From contig CAAEMZ010000052.1 in NCBI GenBank assembly GCA_900757195.1, forward strand, positions 1 through 57,419: a stretch of DNA of 57,419 bases, read 5' to 3'. The notes under the pieces were generated by a model that ran no database searches, had not been told where the DNA came from, and was given only the letters and a program-made list of their open reading frames with translations. This DNA comes from Lachnospiraceae bacterium (GTDB lineage: Bacteria > Bacillota > Clostridia > Lachnospirales > Lachnospiraceae). This document shows, one piece after another, positions 17,286 to 26,283 of the stretch. How positions within the stretch are numbered: position 1 is the first letter of the stretch; every line of letters begins with the position of its first letter. The translations under genes and the position numbers were made by a program.

Positions 17286-18257
17286 TTGAATGATTTAGAA
17301 TATACCTATGCGGTCGCGCGGGTGCGCGCTCTGGAAGCGTCACTGCTGACCGATGCCGTGATCGATCAGCTTCTCGCCTGTAAGGATGAGCGTCAATGTC
17401 TGCAGCTTCTGGAAGAAAAGGGCTGGGGCAGTCATGAGACAACGGGCGATATTTCCGGAATCCTGAAACAGGAAGAGGAAAAGACCTGGGCGGTCATTCG
17501 GGATGTTGCTCCGGATTTATCTCTGTTTGATGTTCTTTCATATTCAAAGCTGTACCACAACCTGAAAGCTGCGGTGAAGGTCGTCTGTACCCAGGCTCCG
17601 GCGGAGAAGATTTTTTACGACGACTGTGAGATCCCGGGCAGGGAAATGCTGGCAATGGTTGAGAATAAAGAATTTTCAAGGCTTCCGGGAAATATGGGCG
17701 CTGCAGCGGCAGAAGCCTTTGAGGCGCTTTTGCAGACCGGAGACGGGCAGCTCTGCGATATTATTATTGACCGGGCGGCGCTTGAGGCCATCTATGAGGC
17801 CGGAAAGTCCGCATCGGACGATATCCTTCAGACCTATGCGGAATCAACCGTGGCGATTGCGGATATTAAAATTGCGGTACGCTGCGCCAAAACCGGGAAG
17901 ACGGCAGACTTTATGAAACGGGCTATGGCAGAGTGCCGGACCGTGAATACAGGGCAGTTGATGCGTGCGGCCCTTGGCGGTATGGATGCGATCCGGGAAT
18001 ATTTATCCGGAACCGCTTACGCCGGAGGCGCTGAGGCGCTGGAGGAATCGCCGTCGGCCTTTGAACGTTGGTGCGATAACCGCATGATTGAAATGATTAA
18101 GCCGCAGAAATACAATGCGTTTTCTGCGGGCCCTCTGGTAGCCTATCTGATTGCCAGAGAAAATGAAATAAAGACAGTTCGGATAATTCTTACGGGAAAA
18201 CAAAATGGTTTTCCGGATGAGGCTATCCGGGAAAGGGTAAGGGCGATGTATGTATAA
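17286..18257 (+). CDS. ntpC: V-type ATPase subunit C (central stalk collar, d-type)
   Basis: About 323 residues, all-helical, beginning NDLEYTYAVARVRALE as in other bacterial subunit C proteins, the funnel that links the central axle to the K ring. There is no ATG at the start. A TTG at 17280 is in frame but lies 1 bp from GGAGG (17274-17278), while TTG at 17286 has a normal 7-bp spacing, so the latter is chosen. The 3' end overlaps subunit F by 8 bp. Confidence 0.93.
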   Translation: MNDLEYTYAVARVRALEASLLTDAVIDQLLACKDERQCLQLLEEKGWGSHETTGDISGILKQEEEKTWAVIRDVAPDLSLFDVLSYSKLYHNLKAAVKVVCTQAPAEKIFYDDCEIPGREMLAMVENKEFSRLPGNMGAAAAEAFEALLQTGDGQLCDIIIDRAALEAIYEAGKSASDDILQTYAESTVAIADIKIAVRCAKTGKTADFMKRAMAECRTVNTGQLMRAALGGMDAIREYLSGTAYAGGAEALEESPSAFERWCDNRMIEMIKPQKYNAFSAGPLVAYLIARENEIKTVRIILTGKQNGFPDEAIRERVRAMYV

Positions 18258-18570
18258 GATTGCAGTGATGGGCGATTATGACAGTATTTACGGTTTCGCA
18301 ACGCTGGGACTTTCCATCTGTCCTGTCCGAACCCGTGAGGAGGCCGCAGAAACGCTGAGAACGCTGGCAGCAGAGCATTACGGGATTATTTACATGACGG
18401 AGGCTGTGGCGGCACAGCTGACGGAAGAAATTGAGGCATACCGTGAGAAAATGCTTCCGGCGATCATTCAGATTCCCGGAGTGTCAGGAAATACGGGAGC
18501 AGGTATTGCCGGGGTTAAAAAGACTGTGGAACAGGCAGTCGGTTCCGACATTTTGTTTTCGGAAGAATAG
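18250..18570 (+). CDS. ntpG: V-type ATPase subunit F (central stalk)
   Basis: A 106-residue Rossmann-like small protein (MYKIAVMGDYDSIYGFATLG, then PAIIQIPG) matching the F subunit (NtpG), which binds subunit D in the rotating axle and influences ATP hydrolysis. It overlaps the end of the subunit C gene by 8 bp and is followed by subunit A 21 bp later, the standard gene order. Confidence 0.92.
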   Translation: MYKIAVMGDYDSIYGFATLGLSICPVRTREEAAETLRTLAAEHYGIIYMTEAVAAQLTEEIEAYREKMLPAIIQIPGVSGNTGAGIAGVKKTVEQAVGSDILFSEE

Positions 18571-18591
18571 GAAAGCGAGGTAATTCGTCAC

Positions 18592-20358
18592 ATGAGTACA
18601 GGCGTAATAAAAAAAGTTGCAGGCCCCCTTGTTATTGCATCGGGGATGCGTGACGCGAACATGTTTGACGTTGTTCGTGTAAGTAAACAAAGACTGATTG
18701 GCGAGATTATAGAGATGCATGGCGATGAAGCTTCGATTCAGGTATACGAGGAAACTTCAGGACTCGGACCGGGAGAACCGGTGGAATCCATGGAAGTGCC
18801 GATGTCGGTAGAACTTGGGCCGGGGTTGATTACCAGTATTTATGATGGTATCCAGAGACCTCTGGATGATATTATGAAGGTTTCCGGTACGAATTTAAAG
18901 CGGGGCGTTGAGGTTCCGTCTTTAAAACGTCATCTGAAATGGAATTTTGTACCGACTGCTGCAGTCGGGGATGAAGTGGAAACCGGAGATATTATCGGAA
19001 CCGTTCAGGAAACCATTGTCGTTGAACAGAAAATAATGGTTCCTTATGGAATCAAAGGGAAGATTAAAGATATTAAAGCCGGTGAATTTACGGTGGAAGA
19101 AGTGGTCGCTGTTGTGGAAACAGCAGATGGCGACAGAGAACTGACCCTGATGCAGCGCTGGCCGGTACGGCGGGGACGTCCTTACAGCAAAAAGCTGCCT
19201 CCGAAAATGCCGTTAGTGACAGGACAGCGTGTGGTTGACAGCTTTTTCCCAATTGCCAAAGGCGGTGTGGCTGCCGTTCCGGGACCTTTCGGAAGCGGCA
19301 AAACCGTTATTCAGCATCAGCTTGCAAAATGGGCGGAAGCAGATATTGTCGTTTATATCGGCTGCGGTGAACGGGGCAATGAGATGACGGACGTACTGAA
19401 CGAGTTCCCGGAATTAAAGGACCCGAAGACGGGACAGTCGCTGATGCAGCGGACCGTTCTGATCGCCAATACTTCGGATATGCCGGTAGCAGCAAGAGAG
19501 GCTTCCATCTACACCGGTATTACGATTGCTGAATATTTCCGTGATATGGGATATTCCGTCGCACTGATGGCGGATTCCACATCCCGGTGGGCGGAGGCGC
19601 TCCGGGAAATGTCCGGACGTCTGGAAGAAATGCCGGGTGAAGAAGGATATCCGGCGTATCTGGGAAGCCGTCTGGCTCAGTTCTATGAGCGGGCAGGCCG
19701 TGTGATTTCTCTGGGCAAAGAGGGCAGAGAAGGCGCGTTATCCGTCATCGGCGCTGTATCGCCTCCGGGCGGTGACATTTCCGAGCCGGTATCCCAGGCA
19801 ACGCTGCGTATTGTTAAGGTATTCTGGGGACTGGATTCCGCGTTGGCTTATAAACGTCATTTCCCGGCGATCAACTGGCTGAACAGTTATTCACTCTATC
19901 TGGATAATATGGCAGACTGGTTTAATTCAAAGGTTGCCGAAGACTGGATGGAACGGCGTCAGGATATGATGACACTGCTTCATGAAGAGGCAGAGCTTGA
20001 AGAAATCGTTAAAATGGTCGGTATGGATGCCCTGTCTGCCGGAGACCGTCTGAAGATGGAGGCGGCACGGTCAATTCGTGAAGACTTCCTGCATCAGAAC
20101 TCCTTCCACGATGTGGACACCTATTCGTCTTTAAAGAAGCAGCATATGATGATGACGCTTGTTATTGCTTTTTATAAAGAGGCTGTGGAAGCCCTTTCCA
20201 AGGGGGCAGCCCTTCAGAAATTAATTACAATGCCGGTACGTGAGCATATCGGACGTTTTAAATATGTGCCGGAAACGAAGCTGGATGAAGAATATCCGAA
20301 GGTGATGGCAGAACTTAAAGAAGAGATTGCAGAGACACTTGAAAAGGAGGGGTTCTAA
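18592..20358 (+). CDS. ntpA: V-type ATPase catalytic subunit A
   Basis: 588 residues. The Walker A motif GPFGSGKT lies at residues 231-238, after the non-homologous insertion that distinguishes A-type from F-type beta subunits. The catalytic glutamate region GCGERGNEM and the ALMADSTSRWAEALRE motif are present. It forms the alternating A3B3 head with subunit B and hydrolyses or makes ATP. A GCGAGGTAA site precedes the ATG. The stop directly abuts the ATG of subunit B. Confidence 0.98.
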   Translation: MSTGVIKKVAGPLVIASGMRDANMFDVVRVSKQRLIGEIIEMHGDEASIQVYEETSGLGPGEPVESMEVPMSVELGPGLITSIYDGIQRPLDDIMKVSGTNLKRGVEVPSLKRHLKWNFVPTAAVGDEVETGDIIGTVQETIVVEQKIMVPYGIKGKIKDIKAGEFTVEEVVAVVETADGDRELTLMQRWPVRRGRPYSKKLPPKMPLVTGQRVVDSFFPIAKGGVAAVPGPFGSGKTVIQHQLAKWAEADIVVYIGCGERGNEMTDVLNEFPELKDPKTGQSLMQRTVLIANTSDMPVAAREASIYTGITIAEYFRDMGYSVALMADSTSRWAEALREMSGRLEEMPGEEGYPAYLGSRLAQFYERAGRVISLGKEGREGALSVIGAVSPPGGDISEPVSQATLRIVKVFWGLDSALAYKRHFPAINWLNSYSLYLDNMADWFNSKVAEDWMERRQDMMTLLHEEAELEEIVKMVGMDALSAGDRLKMEAARSIREDFLHQNSFHDVDTYSSLKKQHMMMTLVIAFYKEAVEALSKGAALQKLITMPVREHIGRFKYVPETKLDEEYPKVMAELKEEIAETLEKEGF

Positions 20359-21729
20359 ATGCCAAAAGAGTATAGAACGATTCAGGAAGTCGCAGGGCCT
20401 TTGATGCTTGTGCGTGGCGTTGAGAATGTTTCCTATGATGAACTGGGAGAAATCGAACTGGCCAGCGGTGAGACAAGACGCTGTAAGGTTCTGGAGATCA
20501 ATGGCAGTGATGCCCTTGTTCAGTTATTTGAAAGTTCCACAGGGATTAACCTGTCCAACAGCAAAGTGCGCTTCCTTGGACGGAGCATGGAACTGGGCGT
20601 ATCGGAAGATATGCTTGGCCGTGTGTTTGACGGTATGGGAACGCCGATTGATGATGGACCGGATATTCTGCCGGAAGCCCGCATGGATATTAACGGTCTG
20701 CCGATGAATCCGGCGGCCCGCAGTTATCCGGAAGAATTTATTCAGACGGGAGTGTCGGCAATTGATGGTCTGAACACGCTGGTTCGTGGACAGAAGCTGC
20801 CGATTTTCTCGGCATCCGGTCTGCCCCATGCCCAGTTGGCAGCCCAGATTGCAAGGCAGGCCAAGGTTCTCGGAACGGATGAAAACTTCGCCGTTGTTTT
20901 TGCCGCCATGGGTATTACTTTTGAAGAATCCAACTTCTTCATTGAAAGCTTTAAGGAAACCGGTGCGATTGACCGTACGGTACTGTTTGTCAATCTGGCC
21001 AATGACCCGGCGATTGAACGTATTTCCACACCGCGTGTGGCCCTGACCGCAGCGGAATACCTGGCTTTTGAGAAAGATATGCATGTGCTGGTCATCCTTA
21101 CAGATATTACCAACTATGCCGATGCGCTGCGTGAGGTTTCCGCAGCACGTAAGGAAGTCCCGGGCCGCCGCGGCTATCCGGGATATATGTATACGGACCT
21201 GGCTTCGATTTATGAAAGAGCCGGACGTCAGAACGGTAAAAAGGGCAGTATTACCATGATTCCGATTCTGACCATGCCGGAGGATGATAAGACCCATCCG
21301 ATTCCTGACCTGACCGGTTATATTACGGAAGGGCAGATTATTCTGGGCCGTGATCTGTACCGGCGGGGCATCATGCCTCCGATCGATGTTTTACCGTCGC
21401 TGTCCCGTCTGAAGGATAAGGGAATCGGTGAGGGTAAGACCCGGGCCGACCATTCCAATACGATGAACCAGCTTTTCTCCGCCTATGCCCGTGGCAAGGA
21501 TGCGAAGGAACTGATGGTTATTCTCGGTGAAGCGGCGCTGACGGAAATTGATCTGATGTATGCGAAATTTGCCGATGCTTTTGAGCAGAAGTATGTTTCC
21601 CAGGGCTACAATACGGATCGGAGCATCGAGGAAACGCTGAGCATTGGGTGGGAGCTGCTTCGGATGCTTCCGAGAACTGAGTTGAAGCGTATCGATGATA
21701 AATTCCTTGATATGTATTATGAAGGGTAG
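20359..21729 (+). CDS. ntpB: V-type ATPase regulatory subunit B
   Basis: 456 residues, paralogous to subunit A but with the P-loop replaced by FSASGLPHAQLA, so it binds nucleotide without catalysis. The conserved LTDITNYADALREVSAARKE arginine-finger region that completes the neighbouring catalytic site is present. The start codon immediately follows the stop of subunit A, and a GGAGGGG site lies inside the end of that gene. Confidence 0.98.
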   Translation: MPKEYRTIQEVAGPLMLVRGVENVSYDELGEIELASGETRRCKVLEINGSDALVQLFESSTGINLSNSKVRFLGRSMELGVSEDMLGRVFDGMGTPIDDGPDILPEARMDINGLPMNPAARSYPEEFIQTGVSAIDGLNTLVRGQKLPIFSASGLPHAQLAAQIARQAKVLGTDENFAVVFAAMGITFEESNFFIESFKETGAIDRTVLFVNLANDPAIERISTPRVALTAAEYLAFEKDMHVLVILTDITNYADALREVSAARKEVPGRRGYPGYMYTDLASIYERAGRQNGKKGSITMIPILTMPEDDKTHPIPDLTGYITEGQIILGRDLYRRGIMPPIDVLPSLSRLKDKGIGEGKTRADHSNTMNQLFSAYARGKDAKELMVILGEAALTEIDLMYAKFADAFEQKYVSQGYNTDRSIEETLSIGWELLRMLPRTELKRIDDKFLDMYYEG

Positions 21730-21739
21730 GTGACGACCT

Positions 21740-22393
21740 ATGGCATCAACCCAGGTAACACCGACCCGTATGGAACTGACCCGGTTAAAAAAGAAGCGGA
21801 TTACAGCGGTTCGGGGACATAAACTTTTAAAAGATAAACGGGATGAGCTGATGCGTCAGTATCTGGACCTTGTCCGTGAAAATATGGATCTGCGGAAGCG
21901 GGTAGAGGCGGGGATTCTGTCTGCAAATCGGAACTTCGTCATTGCGAAAGCCGGAATGTCGGAACCGGAACTGCATACGGCCCTGCTGGCGCCAAAGCAG
22001 GAGGTTCAGTTGAAGCCGGGCAAAAAGAATGTCATGAGCGTGGATATACCGACCTTTGATTATAAGATGCGGACCGCCGATGAAAATGACATTTATTCCT
22101 ATGGCTTTGCTTTTACCTCCAGTGATCTGGACGATGCGGTCAAGTCGCTGGCAGATATTCTTCCGGATATGATTCGTCTGGCGGAATGTGAAAAGGCCTG
22201 CCAGATGATGGCGTCAGAGATCGAAAAGACAAGACGCCGTGTCAATGCGCTGGAGCATGTCATCATTCCGGAAACCGAAAAAAATATTAAATATATCACC
22301 ATGAAACTGGACGAAAATGAGCGGAGTACCCAGATTCGTCTGATGAAGGTTAAAGATATGATGCTCAAAGAAGCTCATGGGTATGATATGTAA
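21740..22393 (+). CDS. ntpD: V-type ATPase subunit D (central axle)
   Basis: 217 residues forming two long antiparallel helices, with conserved PTRMELTRLKKK near the start and NALEHVIIPETEKNIKYI near the C-terminus. It is the rotating shaft inside the A3B3 head. It begins 10 bp after subunit B and is the last gene of the nine-gene operon. No terminator hairpin is evident after it; the next promoter is within 40 bp. Confidence 0.97.
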   Translation: MASTQVTPTRMELTRLKKKRITAVRGHKLLKDKRDELMRQYLDLVRENMDLRKRVEAGILSANRNFVIAKAGMSEPELHTALLAPKQEVQLKPGKKNVMSVDIPTFDYKMRTADENDIYSYGFAFTSSDLDDAVKSLADILPDMIRLAECEKACQMMASEIEKTRRRVNALEHVIIPETEKNIKYITMKLDENERSTQIRLMKVKDMMLKEAHGYDM

Positions 22394-22409
22394 ATTTCAA
22401 AAAAATTTT

Positions 22410-22438
22410 TTACCATTTTTCGTAAAGAGTGATATAAT
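22410..22438 (+). promoter_or_regulatory. ddh: Probable promoter of ddh
   Basis: TTACCA (22410-22415), 17 bp, TATAAT (22433-22438), 47 bp upstream of the ddh start. The -10 box is a perfect match and the -35 box is moderate. Confidence 0.55.
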
Positions 22439-22484
22439 GATTACGTTATTGAAATAAAGCATAAACATACAAAAGGAGACTACA

Positions 22485-23471
22485 ATGAGCAAAATTAGAA
22501 TTGGTATCGTAGGCTATGGAAACATCGGACGCGGCGTAGAACTTGCCATTGAAAGAAATGAAGATATGGAACTGGCCGCAGTTGTGACACGCCGTCATCC
22601 GGACAGTGTTGAAGTTCTGACAGAAGGCGTAGAAAAAGTACGTCTGGAGGATGTGCTCTCTCTGAAAGGAAAGGTTGACGTCATGATTCTCTGTGGCGGT
22701 TCTGCAACAGATCTTCCGGTGATGGGACCTGAGATTGCGAAGAACTTTAATACGATTGACAGCTTTGACACACATGCAAAAATTCCGGAATATTTTGCAA
22801 ATGTAGATGCGGCTGCAAAAGCAGGAAAAAATGTGAGCATTATTTCTGTGGGCTGGGACCCGGGAATGTTTTCAATCAACCGTCTGTATTCCGAATCCAT
22901 TCTTGTTCAGGGAAGTACCTATACTTTCTGGGGGAAGGGCGTAAGCCAGGGACATTCGGATGCCGTTCGTCGTGTTGCCGGCGTCAAAGATGCGATTCAG
23001 TACACGATTCCTGTAGAAGAAGCTGTAGAAAAAGTAAGAAACGGCAGTGAACCGGAACTGGCGACAGGCGATAAACATCTGCGGGAATGTTTTGTTGTGG
23101 CTGAGGAAGGCGCAGACAAGGCGCTGATCGAAAAGACCATTAAGGAAATGCCGAATTATTTTGCAGATTATCATACAACGGTTCATTTTATAACCGAAGA
23201 AGAACTGAAGAAAAACCACAGCAGAATGCTTCATGGCGGCTTTGTGATCCGTACCGGAGAAACCGGAAGAAGCGGAAACAAACATGTCATTGAATATTCT
23301 CTGAAGCTGGATTCCAATCCGGAATTTACATCCAGTGTTCTGGTTGCTTATGCGAGAGCGGCCTACAGACTTTCTGAAAAGAGCGACTGGGGTGCCAAGA
23401 CCGTATTTGATATTGCGCCGGCACTGACATCTGTAAAATCAGCAGAAGAATTAAGAAAAGAACTTTTATAA
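22485..23471 (+). CDS. ddh: meso-Diaminopimelate D-dehydrogenase
   Basis: 328 residues. The N-terminal NADP-binding Rossmann fold begins with IRIGIVGYGNIGRGVE. Family hallmarks SFDTHAKIPEY, SVGWDPGMFSINR and WGKGVSQGHSDAVRR line the substrate and cofactor cleft. The enzyme makes meso-diaminopimelate in one reductive amination from tetrahydrodipicolinate, bypassing the succinylase/acetylase branches, and so feeds lysine and peptidoglycan synthesis in the cytosol. It has its own promoter and terminator, so it is probably monocistronic. Confidence 0.97.
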   Translation: MSKIRIGIVGYGNIGRGVELAIERNEDMELAAVVTRRHPDSVEVLTEGVEKVRLEDVLSLKGKVDVMILCGGSATDLPVMGPEIAKNFNTIDSFDTHAKIPEYFANVDAAAKAGKNVSIISVGWDPGMFSINRLYSESILVQGSTYTFWGKGVSQGHSDAVRRVAGVKDAIQYTIPVEEAVEKVRNGSEPELATGDKHLRECFVVAEEGADKALIEKTIKEMPNYFADYHTTVHFITEEELKKNHSRMLHGGFVIRTGETGRSGNKHVIEYSLKLDSNPEFTSSVLVAYARAAYRLSEKSDWGAKTVFDIAPALTSVKSAEELRKELL

Positions 23472-23486
23472 AAAATCTCGGGAGAT

Positions 23487-23532
23487 AAAAACGTTTTCAT
23501 TCCAAAAAGTATGAAAGCGTTTTTGTTTTTTG
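23487..23532 (+). terminator. Rho-independent terminator of ddh
   Basis: A 14-bp stem AAAAACGTTTTCAT / ATGAAAGCGTTTTT (one G-U pair) with a 10-base loop, followed by a T-rich tract. Confidence 0.85.
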
Positions 23533-23537
23533 GGGGA

Positions 23538-23593
23538 TTGACAAACGGGCGGTCATATATTATGCTATTTATACGATAATCATATCGAAATAG
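23538..23593 (+). promoter_or_regulatory. cysK: cysK promoter with overlapping dyad operator
   Basis: TTGACA (23538-23543), 17 bp, TATGCT (23561-23566). Starting within the -10 box is a two-part dyad: CTATTT (23565-23570) with AAATAG (23588-23593), enclosing CGATA (23574-23578) and TATCG (23583-23587). It sits where a repressor would block the start site. An Rrf2-type cysteine regulator such as CymR is a candidate, but the motif is not a recognised consensus. Confidence 0.65.
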
Positions 23594-23617
23594 TAGGAAT
23601 AAAAGGAGGATACTTCC

Positions 23618-24547
23618 ATGGCAAATATTTATAAAGGCACACTGGGACTGATCGGCGGCACACCGCTGGTGGAAGCAGTGAATATTGAAAAAGCGCTCGG
23701 ACTGGAAGCGACGATTCTGATGAAACTGGAATATTTTAATCCGGCGGGCAGCGTGAAGGACCGGGCGGCAAAAGAGATGATCGAGGATGCAGAAAACCGG
23801 GGAATTTTAAAACCGGGCGCTGTGATTATCGAGCCCACATCGGGAAATACGGGAATCGGACTGGCGGCGATCGCTGCGGTAAAGGGCTATCGGACGATTC
23901 TGACGATGCCGGAAACGATGAGTGTTGAACGGAGAAATATGCTGAAAGCCTATGGTGCGGAAGTGGTTCTGACCGACGGCGCCAAAGGGATGACAGGCGC
24001 CATCGAGAAAGCCGATGCACTGGCAGCAGAGATGGAAAACAGCTTTATTCCGGGCCAGTTCGTGAACCCGGCCAATGCGGCGGCTCACAGAAAAACAACC
24101 GGACCGGAGATATGGAAGGATACCGATGGAAACGTGGATATTTTTGTTGCCGGTGTCGGCACCGGCGGAACGATTACGGGAACCGGAGAATATTTAAAAT
24201 CTCAGAATCCGGAGGTAAAAATCGTCGCGGTAGAGCCTGCAGCGTCACCGGTACTTTCAGAGGGAACAGGCGGTCCGCATAAAATTCAGGGCATCGGCGC
24301 CGGATTTGTGCCGGAGGTGCTGAATACACAGGTTTATGATGAGGTTATTAAAATCGAAAATGAGGATTCCTTTACGACAGGAAAGCTGATTGCCAAAAAA
24401 GAAGGCATCCTGGTAGGTATTTCTTCCGGCGCAGCGATGCATGCGGCAATCGAGCTGGCAAAACGGCCGGAAAATAAGGGAAAAACAATCGTTGTGCTGC
24501 TTCCGGATAATGGCGACCGGTATTATTCGACGCCGTTATTTGGATAA
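23618..24547 (+). CDS. cysK: Cysteine synthase A (O-acetylserine thiol-lyase)
   Basis: 309 residues, a PLP enzyme that joins O-acetylserine and sulfide to give cysteine. The Schiff-base lysine is K47 in NPAGSVKDRA. The substrate loop TSGNTG lies at 74-79, and the Gly-rich PLP-phosphate loop GVGTGGTITG near residue 175. The length is standard. An AGGAGG site precedes the ATG. It has its own promoter and terminator. No serine acetyltransferase (cysE) is nearby. Confidence 0.97.
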   Translation: MANIYKGTLGLIGGTPLVEAVNIEKALGLEATILMKLEYFNPAGSVKDRAAKEMIEDAENRGILKPGAVIIEPTSGNTGIGLAAIAAVKGYRTILTMPETMSVERRNMLKAYGAEVVLTDGAKGMTGAIEKADALAAEMENSFIPGQFVNPANAAAHRKTTGPEIWKDTDGNVDIFVAGVGTGGTITGTGEYLKSQNPEVKIVAVEPAASPVLSEGTGGPHKIQGIGAGFVPEVLNTQVYDEVIKIENEDSFTTGKLIAKKEGILVGISSGAAMHAAIELAKRPENKGKTIVVLLPDNGDRYYSTPLFG

Positions 24548-24565
24548 AAATTTTCGACAGATATG

Positions 24566-24622
24566 AAGTGTGCTTTGATAAAAGCGGAGGATATTCCGTG
24601 GATATTGAAGCACACTTTTTTA
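24566..24622 (+). terminator. Rho-independent terminator of cysK
   Basis: Stem AAGTGTGCTT (24566-24575) / AAGCACACTT (24608-24617) followed by a T-run. The loop itself can form a small CGGA/TCCG hairpin. Confidence 0.85.
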
Positions 24623-24630
24623 TAATACAA

Positions 24631-24661
24631 ATGTTAACTTCGTAAAAAAATAAGTTGACAT
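24631..24661 (+). promoter_or_regulatory. BirA-type biotin operator
   Basis: ATGTTAACTT (24631-24640) and AAGTTGACAT (24652-24661) form an inverted repeat with one mismatch. The cores TGTTAAC and GTTGACA are 15 bp apart, agreeing with BirA boxes of Gram-positive biotin genes. The right half-site is the -35 box of the bioYB promoter. birA is not in the window. Confidence 0.75.
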
Positions 24662-24683
24662 ATAAGGAAGACCATATTAAAAT
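24655..24683 (+). promoter_or_regulatory. bioY: Promoter of bioY-bioB
   Basis: Perfect -35 TTGACA (24655-24660), 17 bp, -10 TAAAAT (24678-24683). Because the -35 box is one arm of the BirA operator, biotin-loaded BirA should shut transcription. Confidence 0.82.
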
Positions 24684-24722
24684 GCTAATCAGTATAAAAA
24701 ATATAAGGGAGCGAATGATTTT

Positions 24723-25265
24723 ATGCAGCATACGAAGACACAGAAATTAACATTAATTGCTCTTATGGCGGCGGTCATCTGTATTCTCGGCCCGTTGTCC
24801 ATTGCCATACCGATTTCTCCGGTACCGATTTCATTTACCAATCTGGCGATTTACCTCGCGGTAATGATCCTCGGATGGAAATGGGGAACCTTAAGTTATC
24901 TCGTCTATCTGATGGTCGGCTTTGTCGGTCTGCCCGTATTTTCGGCCTTTACAGCCGGACCGGGAAGACTTCTCGGCCCTACCGGCGGCTATCTGATCGG
25001 ATTTATTTTCATGTCGGTGATCGGCGGATGGTTTTCAGAAAAGTTCCGTGGGCGGTTTGGATTATGTATTTTGGGTATGATCCTCGGAACGGTGGCGGCC
25101 TATGCTTTTGGCAGCGGATGGCTGGCCTTTCAGGCGGGGCTGACCTTTAAACAGGCATTGATGGCCGGGGTCATCCCCTATATTCCCGGCGACCTGGTAA
25201 AAATTTATGTGGGCGTTTTTATCGGCGGAGAAGTCCGGAAGCGCCTTGGGAAGGAGCGGATCTAG
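24723..25265 (+). CDS. bioY: Biotin ECF transporter substrate-binding component BioY
   Basis: 180 residues with six predicted TM helices. The BioY signatures PVPISFTNLAIYLAVMILG near the N-terminus, LGPTGGYLIGF in the middle, and IPGDLVKIYVGV near the C-terminus are present. It is the S-component that captures biotin at the membrane and uses a shared ECF energy module (EcfA/A'/T) not seen here. An AAGGGAG site is 11 bp before the ATG. bioB follows after 2 bp, so uptake and the last synthetic step are co-expressed under biotin control. Confidence 0.96.
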   Translation: MQHTKTQKLTLIALMAAVICILGPLSIAIPISPVPISFTNLAIYLAVMILGWKWGTLSYLVYLMVGFVGLPVFSAFTAGPGRLLGPTGGYLIGFIFMSVIGGWFSEKFRGRFGLCILGMILGTVAAYAFGSGWLAFQAGLTFKQALMAGVIPYIPGDLVKIYVGVFIGGEVRKRLGKERI

Positions 25266-25267
25266 AG

Positions 25268-26233
25268 ATGGATGTACAACGGCTGGCGGATGAGATTATT
25301 TCCGGAAGACGGCTTGGGAGAGAAGCCGATGCCGGTTTTTTTGAAAGAGCGGATCTGGAAACATTATGCCGTGAGGCGGACAGAATCCGTGAAGCGCTTT
25401 GCGGAAACCGGGTGGAGCTCTGTTCGATCATTAACGGACGCAGCGGTAGATGCGGTGAAAACTGTAAGTTCTGTGCCCAGAGCGCCTTTCATTCTTCGGA
25501 TATCGAAACCTATGATTTTATGGATAAAGAAAAAATTATGGACGACTGCCGGAAGCACGATGAAAAAGGCGTTCACCGGTATTCAATCGTTACGGCGGGG
25601 CGTGAGCTTTCCGGAAAAGATCTGGAGAAAGCCTGTGAGGTCTACCGGGAAATGAAGGCGGCGTTTTCCATCAAACTCTGCGCATCCCATGGACTGCTTA
25701 CAAAGGCGGCATTTACGGCGTTAAAGGAAAGTGGTGTGGAACGGTATCATGCGAATATCGAAACATCGGAGCGGAATTTTCCGAATGTATGCACGACCCA
25801 CAGCTTTCAGGATAAGCTGTCAGCTATTGAGGGCGCCCGGGCGGCGGGGCTGTCCATCTGTTCCGGCGGGATTATCGGTATGGGCGAAAGCTTTCAGGAC
25901 CGGCTCGATATGGCGGTGACGCTGTCGGAGCTTCGGGTGGAATCCATACCGCTGAATGTTCTGATGCCGATTCACGGGACTGCTTATGAAAATCTGCCGG
26001 GACTTTCAGAGGATGAGATCCGCCGGACAGTGGCGATGTTCCGTTTCCTGAATCCGGAGGCTTTTATACGGCTGGCTGCAGGACGTATCTTAATGGAAAA
26101 TTCCGGACGGAAAGCCTTTAGATCCGGCGCCAATGCGGCCATCACCGGAGATATGCTTACGACGTCCGGCAACAGTATCGCAGAGGACCGGGAAATGCTT
26201 TTAAAAATGGGTTTTATACTGGATGATGTATAA
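25268..26233 (+). CDS. bioB: Biotin synthase BioB (radical SAM)
   Basis: 321 residues. The radical-SAM cluster motif CGENCKFC supplies C62, C66 and C69, and the downstream SGGIIGMGES, IPLNVLMPI and RLAAGR motifs are those of BioB. It inserts sulfur into dethiobiotin using a 4Fe-4S and an auxiliary cluster, which fits an anaerobe. It starts 2 bp after bioY. No bioF, bioA or bioD is seen, so the organism may convert imported dethiobiotin or hold the other genes elsewhere. Confidence 0.96.
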   Translation: MDVQRLADEIISGRRLGREADAGFFERADLETLCREADRIREALCGNRVELCSIINGRSGRCGENCKFCAQSAFHSSDIETYDFMDKEKIMDDCRKHDEKGVHRYSIVTAGRELSGKDLEKACEVYREMKAAFSIKLCASHGLLTKAAFTALKESGVERYHANIETSERNFPNVCTTHSFQDKLSAIEGARAAGLSICSGGIIGMGESFQDRLDMAVTLSELRVESIPLNVLMPIHGTAYENLPGLSEDEIRRTVAMFRFLNPEAFIRLAAGRILMENSGRKAFRSGANAAITGDMLTTSGNSIAEDREMLLKMGFILDDV

Positions 26234-26283
26234 AAAGCGGGTATAACCGGGAATAAAAAAGATGTATTCATAAAATAAAGGTG

